64,000 nt of DNA from Lampris incognitus. Lineage: Eukaryota > Chordata > Actinopteri > Lampriformes > Lampridae. This document shows positions 1 to 16,117 of the stretch, piece after piece. Numbering within the stretch: position 1 is the stretch's first letter; every line of letters begins with the position of its first letter. The stretch lies in the NCBI RefSeq assembly GCF_029633865.1, contig NC_079224.1, forward strand, positions 23,116,395 to 23,180,394, read 5' to 3'. The notes under the pieces are model-generated. The model was not told the origin of the DNA. It saw only the letters and a list, made by a program, of their open reading frames with translations, and did no database searches. The translations under genes and the position numbers were made by a program.

Positions 1-1403
1 CCAAAACGTTTTGTTCACCTTTTTGTTGCCGAGCCATGCCATTGTTGCTTTAGCCTTGTGCTTAGGATGATTGTCCTGCTGGAAGGTGAACCTTCTCCCA
101 AGCTTCAGTTTTATGGCAGACTGCAACAGGTTGTCTCCCAATATTTCCCTGTTTTTAGCTCCATCCATTCTTCCCTCAGTTTAAACAAGGTTCCCAGTGC
201 CTGCAGATGAAAAGCAACCCCATAGCATTATGCTGCCGCCGCCATGCTTCACTGTAGGGAGGGTGTTTTTTAGGGCATGAGCAGTGTTAGTTTTGCGCCA
301 CACATACCGCTTTGAGTTTCGACCAGAGAGCCCAACTTCCGTCTCATCTGACCACGAAACCTTTACCCACATCCTAACTGGGTCTCTCATGCTTGGTAGC
401 AAACTCCAAGCGTGCTTTTATATGCATAGTTTTGAGCAATGGCTTCTTTCTTGCCACCCCCCCATACAGGTGAGATTTATGGAGAGCCCGTGATATGGTT
501 GACTCATGCACATTTACTCCAATTTCAGCCACACTGTAAATTCTAAAAGTTCAGTTTACTTTAAAAAATAGAAATAAAAAAACTAGGAAACCGATTACAC
601 TTGGGACAAGTAAGTAAATGAACTTGTGTCAAGTTCATTTCACATAAAATGATTTCACATAACTTGACACAATTAAGTTAATTTACTTATTTTTCCCAAG
701 TGTAATCTGTTCCCTAATTTTGTTTTAAGTAAACTTAACGTTTAGAATTTACAGTGCACTGACCTCTGGAGCTCCTCCAAAGTGATTGCAGGATCATCTG
801 GGGCTTTCCTCACCAGCCCACGTCTTGCTCGGACACTGAGCTTTGAGGGACGGCCTGTCCTACAAAGCACCTGGGTGGTGCGATACAGCTTCCACTTTCC
901 GACAATGGATCCCAGTGTTCTGTGGAACATCCAGACACTTGGATATTGTTTTGTATCCCTTTCTCACATTCTACATTTTAATCACTTTGTCTCTTACTTA
1001 AGTATTGTGCTCCTTTGTCTTGATTTTCTAATGGAGTTCACGTAATAAACTTTACACAGAGTGCTTTTTATACCCATAAACGAGACATGTTAATAACAGG
1101 TGCACACTGATTATGCCCAATTGTGTTTACCTGAGCTTGTTTTAGGAATAATTTGTCATTTGTGTAAATGTGAAGCTTTGAGAGCACAAGGGGTTGAAAA
1201 CTTATGCAAGCACTAAATTTTAGTTTTTAATTTATTAATTAAAAAGTCAGCAAAACATAACTTATGTTGGCTTCAGGAACATGCTGATAAAGCTTATGGG
1301 TTCACAAAAATAATATTGTTCAGGAACAGATGTGGGAGTATCTTTTATAATCCAGAAATTAGTGATGACTGTCAAGGGAGCTGAATACTTTTGCAAGGCA
1401 CTG
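1..1403 (-). mobile_element. Tc1/mariner transposon relic, cut by the window edge
   Basis: Translations on the minus strand at about 402-181 and 930-770 match the catalytic and helix-turn-helix parts of Tc1 transposase (for example [15 protein letters not shown] and [17 protein letters not shown]). The right end is a Tc1-type terminal repeat reading CAGTGCCTTGCAAAAGTATT inward on the minus strand, next to a TA dinucleotide at 1404-1405. The left end lies outside the window. The transposase is broken by stops, by frameshifts and by a MITE at 532-756, so it is inactive. Confidence 0.85.
532..756. mobile_element. Foldback MITE nested in the Tc1 relic
   Basis: About 225 bp with inverted ends: CACTGTAAATTCTAA on the left and TTAGAATTTACAGTG on the right. 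An inner pair also mirrors: GATTACACTTGGGA near 593 and TCCCAAGTGTAATC near 696. The whole piece can fold into one hairpin. It has no coding capacity. It interrupts the Tc1 transposase between its N-terminal and catalytic parts, so it is younger than the Tc1 insertion. The superfamily was not determined. Confidence 0.75.
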
Positions 1404-1407
1404 TATC

Positions 1408-1537
1408 ATCCATTCGTTCATTATCCAAACCGCTTATCCTTACTCAGGGTCGCAGGGATGCTGGAGCCTATCCCAGCAGTCACTGGGCGACAGGCGGGGA
1501 TACACCCCGAACAGGCCGCCAGACCATCACAGGGCTA
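1408..1537 (-). repeat. SINE 3' tail fragment
   Basis: Reads CATCC...CCGCTTATCC...GGTCGCAGGGATGCTGGAGCC...CACAGGG. This is the reverse complement of the tail of the complete SINE at 21743-22103. It abuts the Tc1 right end. Confidence 0.65.
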
Positions 1538-1554
1538 AACAGTGTGTGAGACAG

Positions 1555-1740
1555 TGTAGCTGAGAACTATGGCCTACACACCCTCTCTTAAGGCTGTGTA
1601 GGCCATAATTCATAACACATGGCCTTTCATCAGGCAGTGTAGGCCATAATTCTCATCAAGGCCTACACTGCCTGGTGAGGGGCCATGTAGGCCATAAGTC
1701 TCATAATTCTCAGCTACACTACATAATTCTCAGCTACACT
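1555..1740. repeat. Cluster of short inverted repeats
   Basis: GGCCTACAC and GTGTAGGCC motifs alternate at least six times, with CTCAGCTACACT repeated near 1717 and 1729. Several hairpins are possible. No coding sequence is seen. Probably the decayed core of a palindromic DNA element. Confidence 0.55.
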
Positions 1741-1805
1741 CGCACACACTATATATTCATAGATAAATATTTATGAATAAATAAATTCAAATATATATTT
1801 GTTAA

Positions 1806-2165
1806 ATGGCAAATGAATGGTAAATGGACTGCATTTATATAGCGCTTTTCTAGTCTACCAACCACTCAAAGCCCTTTACAGTGTATGCCTCACATTTCCC
1901 AGTGGTGGGCTGTCAGGGCCATCAGGGCCTTCTCTGGTGGCCCTGTCAAAATCAAAATTTGTTTTTCATAGTTAAATTGAAGTGTGCCTGAGATGTGTCT
2001 GAATTCAATTTCTTTTTTCTTTTTTCCTGGGGCTGAGCAGGGAATTCCTATGTCATCTAAATGCATCACAGCTCCTTGGACCAGCACTAGTGGTATTGCT
2101 AGCCTTTCCGTGAAGCCCGAAGCTGCAAATTGATTACAACTTTGAGTGACCGTATCATCAGCCAA
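1806..2165 (-). repeat. Fish dispersed repeats (3'-tail-like piece and hAT-like piece)
   Basis: 1806-1880 resembles the common fish repeat tail with TTTATATAGCGCTTTTCTAG. From about 1899 the sequence begins CAGTGGTGGGCTGTCAGGGC, a hAT-like terminal repeat, followed by a minus-strand open stretch of 91 codons without a known domain. The family assignment is from pattern memory only. Confidence 0.4.
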
Positions 2166-2748
2166 TCAAATGTTGATGTGTAGTGACAGAACAACCCAGG
2201 GGCCTTATGATGTGTCGGTGCTACCCCTGGTGTCTTCATCAACTTTGAACTTGATACCTTATTGGCACTGTATCAGCCTAAAAAATTTTGTGCATGGTTA
2301 AAAGTATATGATGAAGCACCTCTTGTGGTTGTGGGGATTAAAAATCTTCGAAAAACATATATTCTCGATATCTCAAGTAGCTAGCTCAACCAATGCAGCT
2401 CTCTGTCGCTACCCGAACTGAGTCAACCATATGCATGCATGACTCACATCGACGGTTGAGTCAGATCGGGCAGCGACAGTATCAAAACCAAAACATTATG
2501 TATTTGGGTATGAGTCTTGAAAGTAAACGAGAAGTCGATCGTATTTCGCAAGCCAGCAAATCATTCACTGCTGATCTCAGCACAGGAGAACTGGAGGAAC
2601 ACTGGATGAACCAGAAATAAATCGCCTTATTCATCTTGCCGCCATGTGGAAGTGCCATACTCTCCAGTGTTAAAACTCTGCTATAAAAATACAATTTCAA
2701 GAGTAGGATTAATCACAGTCACAGCTGGAAATCATCTCAGTAGCTACA

Positions 2749-2952
2749 GGAATTGAATCAAGTGCAACTGGACTTGGTTATATCTACATATATCTACATA
2801 TCTACATATATATATATATATATATAGATATATATCTACATATATCTATATATATTTTTTTTTTTCTTTCACGGATATATAACCAAGTCCAGTTGCACTT
2901 GATTCAGTTCCTTTGGATAACTATGACCTGGATGAGTGAAAGCATTCACAGA
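2749..2952 (+). mobile_element. Palindromic (Penelope-like?) element, copy A
   Basis: Inverted arms: TTGAATCAAGTGCAACTGGA on the left and TCCAGTTGCACTTGATTCAG on the right. They flank a TA-rich centre with TATCTACATA repeats. The right arm continues into the family tail (CCTTTGGATAACTATGACC ... CATTCACAGA). A 16-bp direct repeat, CATCTCAGTAGCTACA, flanks the element at 2733-2748 and 2953-2968 and is the target-site duplication. The central part of longer copies is replaced here by the TA-rich stretch. Confidence 0.8.
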
Positions 2953-2968
2953 CATCTCAGTAGCTACA

Positions 2969-5900
2969 ATAAAACATTTCCTACGGCTGAGCTATGTTTT
3001 CTTACCGTTGTTTCATGAATGAAAGTCAATCAGCAGAGCAGCCATTCGCCTTCATTCAACACATTTGACGTCTATTAATAAGGGTTTTTAGATTATGATA
3101 GCCTGATCATTTCATATTAGACTTGGCCGCATTCGTGTGAGGATCCACCTAGGAGGCTGCACATCCACAGACTGACAGGCAAAACGTTTTTATTAAGTAA
3201 GTTTTTTTTGGGGGGGGGGTTGTTTGTTTGTTTGCTTGTTTTTAGCTTGAGCACTGCATATTAACAACGTTATTTTCCTCCACCTGTTCAATCGACTTGG
3301 GTGCTTTGCAAAAATCGTATAATGGCAGGAACTGGTTTTACTGTCCGTGTGTGCATGTGTATGGACAAGGGGATATACGTACGCCTGGCAGGGATCTGCA
3401 CTGCAGAGAGATCAGTTCATTATTATGTTTGTCAGGAAATGTTCTACCAAAAATATGACGCCAGGGACAGGCTCAGCAGCAGGATTCCTCCCCGTTGCTG
3501 GTGTCTGAAAGAAAACCATGTGTCATCAGTGTGTGATGGGGTGGGGGGGCATCTGGCACGTTCTCATGACGTGACGTCATGCCTGCCTCAGAAAGCCCTT
3601 CTGTGAAACAGTAACCGAGGCTGGTCAGAATCGACAGGCCTGTGCACATGTTCACCAGACAACAGACTGAACATGCGTTGAACATTCAAGGAAAAACCAT
3701 AGCCATAGACATGTCTCAAATCTTAGGTGAGATAAACTGAGGCTGCTTTTTGCAGGACATGGAAGTAAAAGTGATAGTATAACCCCCTTTTTCAAAGCTA
3801 CAACAATAGGCCATGCATTCTAATTTGCTGACAACAGAAGACGAAAGAGAGCATTTGTATGGTTATCCATTCAGTGAAATCCAGCCAGCTAAACTTTCTA
3901 CTTTTGTTGCAAAATCAAATTTTATTTGACATGATGCCTGTGTAAGTCACATTAGAGTGGTCCTCTCTCCTTTCGTGAATTTCTGCAATCCCTGAAATTT
4001 CTGGTTCTGTCCTGAAATCTGACTACCATCAGGATGGGGCCAGGATTATGTGTTCTCTGACCAGCTGCTGTGTTTCCACGGAAACCTCAGAAAGGAGAAT
4101 AATTTCCACAGAGGATTTCAAAGAGGACAAAACAAGGCCATTTGTCTACATCTATTCGCTAAACTATAGCTGCTCTATTACAACTGAGGTATTCTGTTAA
4201 GGGTGACACATACACACTTCTGTTCAATCAAATCAGAATAGCCAAGTGGAAGAGCTAGCAAAACAAGAATAGCTCAGATTGTGTCGTTTATCAATTTTGA
4301 CCTGTTCTGTCACCCATGCAAAGACACACATTTCTTAAATTCGATTTACTGTGAATTAGACGTACTGAGAATTAGGCCATGAATAATCACCCACTCCTTT
4401 AGTCAGCAGGAAAAAAATAGGGTAATTGATTTCCCTCATCTCCCCTCCCTCCCCGAGGGGGCCTTCACGGGATAATTGCGTTGACTTCTGCGAGCGTCAG
4501 AGTCAAAGCACAAAGTTGACAAGACAAATATAGGTTCACCTCCTATATCATGTCCAATTATACGTCAACCTAGCATAGCGCCCCGGAGGCTAACTAACCA
4601 GCTCTCAGGCTGTACATTTTTAAGATTGCCATCACACTTCGTATGAAACCACTTCCTGTTTTGCAATTGACAAATGGGAGCCACATTTATGTTGAAGGAG
4701 GGGCAAGATCATGACGCAAGCTGTTCTTTTTAATACATACGAGAGTTACTAAATGAAAAGCGTGTAGCTCTGACGCTCCTAACCCTCCTTTCCATTATTT
4801 ATGTTACTAGTTTTCCCCCTGCTTAACTAACGGTGGCTAGTTCAGCACTGATTATACCTTGTTTGTATATATGTCTTAGTCCTGCATAGGCTACATAAAT
4901 AAGCTACTTTAAATCCGAAAATAAATTATATAGCTTGACTTAACCAAACAATAAGTAAACATAAAACCAGTAATCAAATCCGATAAACACTGCCGTTGGT
5001 ATCCGAGAGCCCATTTTAGCCCAAGAAAAGATTAAAATGACCCACATCAAGAATTATCATGATTCATGCAGCCTTTCTGTGTGACGATAGTAGCCATAAT
5101 ACAAGGGACCCATTCCCACCAGTTTATCTCCTAACCGTGAATCAAGCTAGTTATGACCAAGTCTGAACCGAAGTGTGCCAATTCCAGCGATGAACTGGAT
5201 TAAATTTCCTTTATGTGTTCTTCACACTATAAAATTCCCGGCTAGCCAAGCCACAGTGCTGGTCTGATAAATACCAGCTACCCTTCTGTAGTATCACCCT
5301 ATTTGGCCTGCAACCCTTCAAACATGCACAATCCCTGATTACCACAATGTCTTTAAGTACATTAGAAGTCGCCCTTTTCTTGCAGCGACTCCCCCAAATC
5401 ACAACCTTTAGAACTATCTGTGCTCTAAAACACCCTACCTAGCGTTCCTCTTGAGGACTACCTTGCGACGCATACGGCCCTTTGACTCTCACCTCGTCTT
5501 CAGTTCACTCTTAAAACGCAATCATTTTTTTCATCCCATGGCGCTATGACCTTGAACGAAGATGTGCTGTGTTATCGATGGTTCGTTTGTTTGAAATGGA
5601 CTGTGAAAATCAGCTGTTTTCAAATGTCAGTCGAACAGCTTTACAGCAACATCCCTTTGCCGCTGCGTCTTTTGCCATCGCATAGGCCTTCGCACCACAC
5701 TGTGGCGCTGTTGTGAAACAGGGAATCCTTTTGACTGCGTCGTGTAACGAAATGGTGGGCCTGCAGCCCACCCTCCAGTGCACGCCTATTTTCTCGACAA
5801 ACTGACAAGATATTGCCCTGCCTGGAGACAGTGACGACCTAAGGTGGATTTGGATGCTCTTTTACATCTTCTGTAAAGTAATTTCCCCCACTCAGAGCAT

Positions 5901-6040
5901 CAACACATAACGGCTTACAAGGTGACTCTAATGTAAGCCTAAGTTTAACAGCCCCATCCATCATCTCCCCCAAATGAACTACCATTAACATTGTAACATA
6001 GCATCCCCCTTTCAAAACAAATAAAAAGGCATTTCTTTAC
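2969..6040. other. Intergenic, no gene recognised
   Basis: No open frame on either strand shows a recognisable protein. The longest (plus, 3301-3606, 101 codons) has a composition and start context that do not suggest a gene. No structured RNA or repeat with clear boundaries was found. The right end probably borders the eif4a2 3' untranslated region. Confidence 0.5.
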
Positions 6041-6050
6041 AGCAATTCCG

Positions 6051-6056
6051 GTTTAA
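6051..6056 (-). terminator. eif4a2: Candidate poly(A) signal of eif4a2
   Basis: Minus strand ATTAAA about 630 nt after the eif4a2 stop codon. A second ATTAAA lies near 6404. No canonical AATAAA was seen on the minus strand in this 3' untranslated stretch, so the site choice is a guess. Confidence 0.3.
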
Positions 6057-6686
6057 TTAAGACATTCATACAATTCTGGGGAGAAGGAAATTAAGAAGTC
6101 AGGGGAATAGCAATATACTCCGATATGGGTAAAACCACCTCAGCAAAATACAGCCAACCAATGAGGAATTCTGATAAAGCAAGAGGGATAAAAAAAATAT
6201 TGTACATTTAAATTAACACATTCACAAAAGATAACAAAGAGCAAGTGAATCTACAGTATAACTTGAAAAGTGCCTCTATTTAGCAGACACACAACACATC
6301 GCACATGTTAGCTTTACATAACTTGCAGACTTTATACAGCACTTATACTTTTTAGTCCACAAGTAAGTTACTAAATGGTGAAGAACATCTAATATATGCA
6401 TTTTAATTGAACATGGAAAGAAATACCTGTTAAGGACCTTAATAATGTCTACAGACCCCATGGCTTTGTAGCTCCAACCAGCAAACCGTCAAGGTTAGAA
6501 TCTACAAATGTCCAAGAGGGACCACCATTGGAGTCACCTCACTTCTTAACACATATCGAAAATTCTGATCCAAGGTTTAAGCATTTGAGAAGAAGATTTT
6601 CCCCCTCCAATAATATAAGCACAATGCAAGTGGACGATCGCTATCACTGCGTTTACAAAAAAAAGAAAAGAAAAACAAATCTCAGC

Positions 6687-11654
<4,968 letters not shown>

Positions 11655-12476
11655 GGTCCGTACCCAACTTCGGCATGCGACTGGAAAGATCGTTGATGAC
11701 GATGCCAATTGCCTTTATGTAGCCGGACTATTTTCACCGAAAATTTTAATGCTCCATTTCGCGAACAATCCACTTCGAACAAACCAAATAACGGTTTGTT
11801 TAACTATTTCTTATTATCTAAAATCTTGATTATTCGAATGATATTTGAAATAATCGATAATAATGTGGCATTTATTTCAGACTATATTTTATGGCGGAAG
11901 GATATTGCAGTATTAGCCGGTTGTTGGGCTGCTACAGGGTCTCTGACAGATCAAAATTAGACCTTCCGAGGTTGTGCCAATTTATGCACACATCTGCCAG
12001 AAATATGGCTAACCCTGATATACAAATAAATTACAACGGCATTAATGGGAAGTTTTCTCCAATACCCTGTTGGTATGTGTTTTTTGTTTTTGTTTTTTGT
12101 CACGGTCATGCCTTTTTGTTTTCGTTTTTTTGTCACGGTCATGCCTTTACTAATAGCTTTTATAGGATAACATGTATAACAATGTTATAGATTAACTTAT
12201 GATGTAACAAGTAAAGCTGACGTGCAGCTTATTGTTCCAAATGATTGTTGGAAACGTTTTTAAACTTTACAAAAATATTTTTGCGTAGCAATACAAGACA
12301 TATTCCAGTGTACAAGATGTCATTTAAGGAACGCGTGTTTGTCAAAGTACGCATGCACGGAAGAATTTGAGAGACTTTTGCTCCTGACGCATGCTCAAAA
12401 GCTACGGAACCAAGCGTAACAGCTACTACAGGTTAGCCAGCTGGATGGAAAAAAAGGGAGTCGAGCAGTTACAAAC
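11655..12476. promoter_or_regulatory. Divergent intergenic promoter region of eif4a2 and dcun1d1
   Basis: The two genes are transcribed away from each other with 822 bp between their start codons. 11900-12150 is AT-rich with a small tandem repeat. No clear TATA box was seen for either gene, which is usual for housekeeping genes. The shared-promoter role is inferred from layout only. Confidence 0.55.
12084..12150. repeat. Two-copy tandem repeat
   Basis: TTTTTTGTCACGGTCATGCC occurs twice, about 33 bp apart, separated by T-rich sequence. Confidence 0.7.
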
Positions 12477-14942
12477 ATGGTAAAAAAAAACTCGTCTATT
12501 CGTTTTAGTGGATGTACATGTGACCCTTTTGAGCAATTTGTAAAGATAACACAGTGAATGCTCATTGTGATTGTAATAGCGGCCTTACATCTTCCCATAA
12601 AAAATACAAACAACAAAGGTAGCTTTCGAGGGCAGCATTTGCTAATAGCCAACTGTGAAACTAGCTCGCTAGCCTAGCTAGTTAACAAATCATCTGAAAG
12701 GCAGCAGCTTTCCACCAACCTTGTTTTATAGCCGTTGTCAGGTTAAGATTTCCGATTCAGTGTAATTAATTTGATGTCAAAATTGACATTTTATAAATTG
12801 ACATTTTGTGTGAGTTAGTCAGTGGTCAATGACATGTTTAGCCATAAGTGCAGCGAGGAGGTGCTATTTGACTGGCCCAGATAGATGGCTTGCAGTTTGT
12901 GTTTGAGCTTTACTGTCAATGTTTACTGTTTTGATGTTGTTTTTCCCATACAAGCGCATGTTACGCTTGAAGGCATCTGCTACATATGATTAGAGAAGAT
13001 GATATGACACTATTGGTTTGATTCTGCTAGGCTATACACAATATAAGCACCTGGTGCACACAATATGTTTACTATATCTTTAGGCAAGAAATGTGGACTG
13101 GATAATATTGTGCTAATATTTAGCTCTTGTGCCTGTCTCTGTGTAGAACAAGCTGAAGTCCTCACAGAAGGATAAAGTTCGTCAGTTTATGATATTCACA
13201 CAATCAAATGAGAAGACTGCACTGGCCTGTCTATCACAAAATGATTGGAAATTAGATGTTGCCACTGACAACTTCTTCCAAAATCCAGAGCTATATGTTT
13301 CAAATATAAAAGGAGCCTTAGACAAGAAAAGGCTTGAGCAACTGTATAACAGGTACAGAGGTAAGTAGAGCATTTCCCATACTGGCAACTTAAAGTATAC
13401 ACATTACATCAGGTTTTATTGACTGGACATTGGAGAAATAAGCTGGAAATTTTAACACAGCTAAATGTGAACACTTACTGGTAGTAAACAAGCTGTCCAC
13501 TCTTTTTATATTTACATATTAATCAGTATGCCTTTTCACATATTTACTTAGATCCTCAAGATGACAATAAGATTGGCATTGATGGGATCCAGCAGTTCTG
13601 TGATGACCTGGGCCTTGACCCAGCAAGTATAAGTGTTCTCCTCATAGCCTGGAAGTTCCGGGCAGCCACACAGTGCGAGTTCTCCAAACAGGAGTTCATG
13701 GATGGAATGACAGAGCAGGGGTGAGAATGCAGTTTAACATGCCTTTCCTCACTGACAGATTTGGCTATGGATCCTGATGTGAAATTAAGTTTTTAAGATT
13801 TTTATTTGGTTCCATGCTTCCATCCGAATAGATTTTAAAGACAAATCCAGGGGTTAGTTTTTAAATCTTTTTTCGGTTATAAAACAAAAACCCAACTTTA
13901 AATGCAATTAAACAGTTAGTAAACATTTGTTGCCTATGGAAGACCTTGAGGGTTGTTTTTTTTGTGTTTTTTTTATGACATCACAGATTAGGGCATATCT
14001 AAAATTTTCTCTGAATTGTTTATAACAAGGAAATTGTAATTCTCCCCCTTGATGAATGTATTTCCTGCGTAAGCACTCTACCCCTTGTTTATTCATTTAT
14101 ACATTTTTATTTTGCCTGAAAGTCACTGTATTTCCTCAGGTGTGACAGTATAGAGAAGTTAAAAGCTCAACTGCCTAAAATGGAGCAAGAGTTAAAGGAC
14201 CATGGGAAATTTAAAGACTTTTACCAGTTCACTTTTAACTTTGCCAAAAATCCTGGCCAGAAAGGTTTGGGTAAGACTCATTTGTACATTCCCTCACCTA
14301 TTCTTTGTTCAATAGATATTAGATACAAGTTATTGTCACATGACCCCTGTGCTTCTGTCTGCTAGACTTAGAAATGGCAATTGCGTATTGGAATTTAGTA
14401 CTGGCTGGAAGATTCAAGTTCCTGGACCTGTGGAACCAATTTCTAGTTGTAAGTGAGCTGTTAGAATGTTAAGTGTGTTCACTTCAGGGAAAAAGTACTG
14501 TAGATATGCAAGTATTTTATCATTTGCTTTCTGGATGCAGCTCTGACTGTTGCCTATGCATTGCATTCTGCAGGAGCACCATAAAAGATCAATCCCAAAG
14601 GACACATGGAACCTCTTGTTAGACTTCAGCACAATGATCACAGATGATATGTCAAATTATGATGAGGAAGGTTTGTACTGTGGGTTGAACTTGAATTAAT
14701 TTGTCGCTGTGTGGTCAAGATATCTGATGGCACACTTGTGACCCTCTCAGTAATACTTTCTTCATAAACACAGCCACATAGACAAACGGCTGTGATTGTT
14801 CACTCACGTTGAAACTTGGGAGTGTATTTTTTAACAGCCCTTTCCTTGTTTTTATGTTTTTTAAGGAGCATGGCCAGTTCTTATTGATGACTTTGTTGAG
14901 TTTGCACGGCCACATATTGGGACCAAAAGCACAGCTGTTTAG
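12477..14942 (+). CDS. dcun1d1: DCN1-like protein 1, cullin neddylation co-E3
   Basis: Promotes NEDD8 transfer from UBE2M to cullins, activating cullin-RING ubiquitin ligases. Coding exons: 12477-12479 (the ATG alone), 13147-13360, 13552-13720, 14140-14270, 14366-14448, 14574-14670, 14866-14942. All have GT-AG borders and phases join, giving 257 aa. An N-terminal UBA-like domain (about residues 8-45, [20 protein letters not shown]) is followed by the PONY/DCUN1 domain (about 60-250) with [41 protein letters not shown] and the terminal [15 protein letters not shown]. Length is near the human 259 aa. Start choice: exon 2 begins with the codons for NKLKSSQKD, and the family start is M-N-K-L-K. 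The only ATG placed at a donor is at 12477, followed at once by gtaaaa. Confidence 0.96.
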
Positions 14943-15356
14943 GAGCTGTACAAGCTGAAGGAACGTCCATATGATGTTTATACAGAAGAAAGCCACACAC
15001 AACCAGGGTGCTGAATAGAGAGCAGAGACCGCATTGAGCTGAGATCTACGTTGCCTTTTCAACCCCTCAGGACTGAGATGTTTTACACAAGAGACTTTAT
15101 ATATAAATATATTGAAAGGCATATCTCTGCGTCGGTCTACTTGTGGTGGTCTGGGGCTTTTATTAAAAGTATGGGACTTTTTTTTGTGCGTGTACTCAAG
15201 CCAACTGGAGATGAGTCACCATCTTGAACCTCGTGGCTTCTGACCCATTGTTTAGTTGATATAGTTGTGTTTTGCTCAGTAGAGCAAGCACTTAGATACA
15301 TACTTTTGAATTGTAATCTAAACACAAGGGTCCATGAGGGAATGTCATTCTTTATA

Positions 15357-15362
15357 AATAAA
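15357..15362 (+). terminator. dcun1d1: Poly(A) signal of dcun1d1
   Basis: AATAAA 415 nt after the stop codon. A second AATAAA lies near 15482, so alternative ends are possible. Confidence 0.6.
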
Positions 15363-15937
15363 TTTTAATACTTTTGTGTGTAAACCTGCTAAGACATTTC
15401 TTTTATGAAACATTTGTGCGAAAGATCAGTCAGAAATATTGTAATTTTTTTTTGTTTTAAACATAATGCTGTTCCATACACAAATAAATATAAATGTTTC
15501 CGCTAAGAATCTCTTAAGTGATTACAGGACTCGTTGACTTTCCGATGTGTAAAAATTTCACTAGATGGATCAACAGATGTCATGTTTGTACTCAAGTCCA
15601 TCACACGTTTATCTCAAATGGCACGGTGGTTCTAGCGTGTGCATGTTGAGTTTTGCACATTCTCCATGTCTACATGAGGTTCCTCGCGTGTTTAATGAAC
15701 TGGAGTGTCTATATTACCCATAGTAATTGTGTGTGTGTGATGGACTGGTGACATATCCAAGTTGTGTACCTCCAGCGGCCCTGAATTTCCCTTTGCCTTG
15801 ATGCATAGGAAAAGAAAAAAAAATTCAGTGGAAGCAAGGGGGATTAAAATTGCCAAACGGGATTATGGGTGCTGAATGTGTTGGAGAAGGGTGCCATGCT
15901 GCCCACTAGTGGCGCTTTGGTTTAAAACGATAAGTCG

Positions 15938-15951
15938 GTTGCTAGGGGCGA
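15938..15951 (+). promoter_or_regulatory. Possible X-box (RFX site) upstream of ccdc39
   Basis: GTTGCTAGGGGCGA lies about 170 bp before the ccdc39 start codon. The left half matches the X-box half-site GTTGCY; the right half is weak. RFX factors drive motile-cilia genes through X-boxes, so the position is sensible, but the match is partial. Confidence 0.3.
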
Positions 15952-16117
15952 ATCTCAAACAAGTACGGAGAGTGAGCACAGGCAGCGCCACCCAGAAGTT
16001 CATAAACTATAAGTAACAGCGCAGTCATTAATTTTGATGTCTCGTAGTGAATGAATTTGCAGGGTTGTACGTGTCTTCCATTACCGTGTGGAAACCGAAG
16101 TTTAGAGGCGAAGGAAA

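Noticed and set aside
3180-3245. G-run/T-run near 3211 as a possible G-quadruplex regulatory site
   Set aside because: A single G homopolymer with no further G-tracts; not enough for a specific claim.
3301-3606. 101-codon plus-strand frame in the 5' intergenic region
   Set aside because: No family resemblance, no splice context, no conserved motif.
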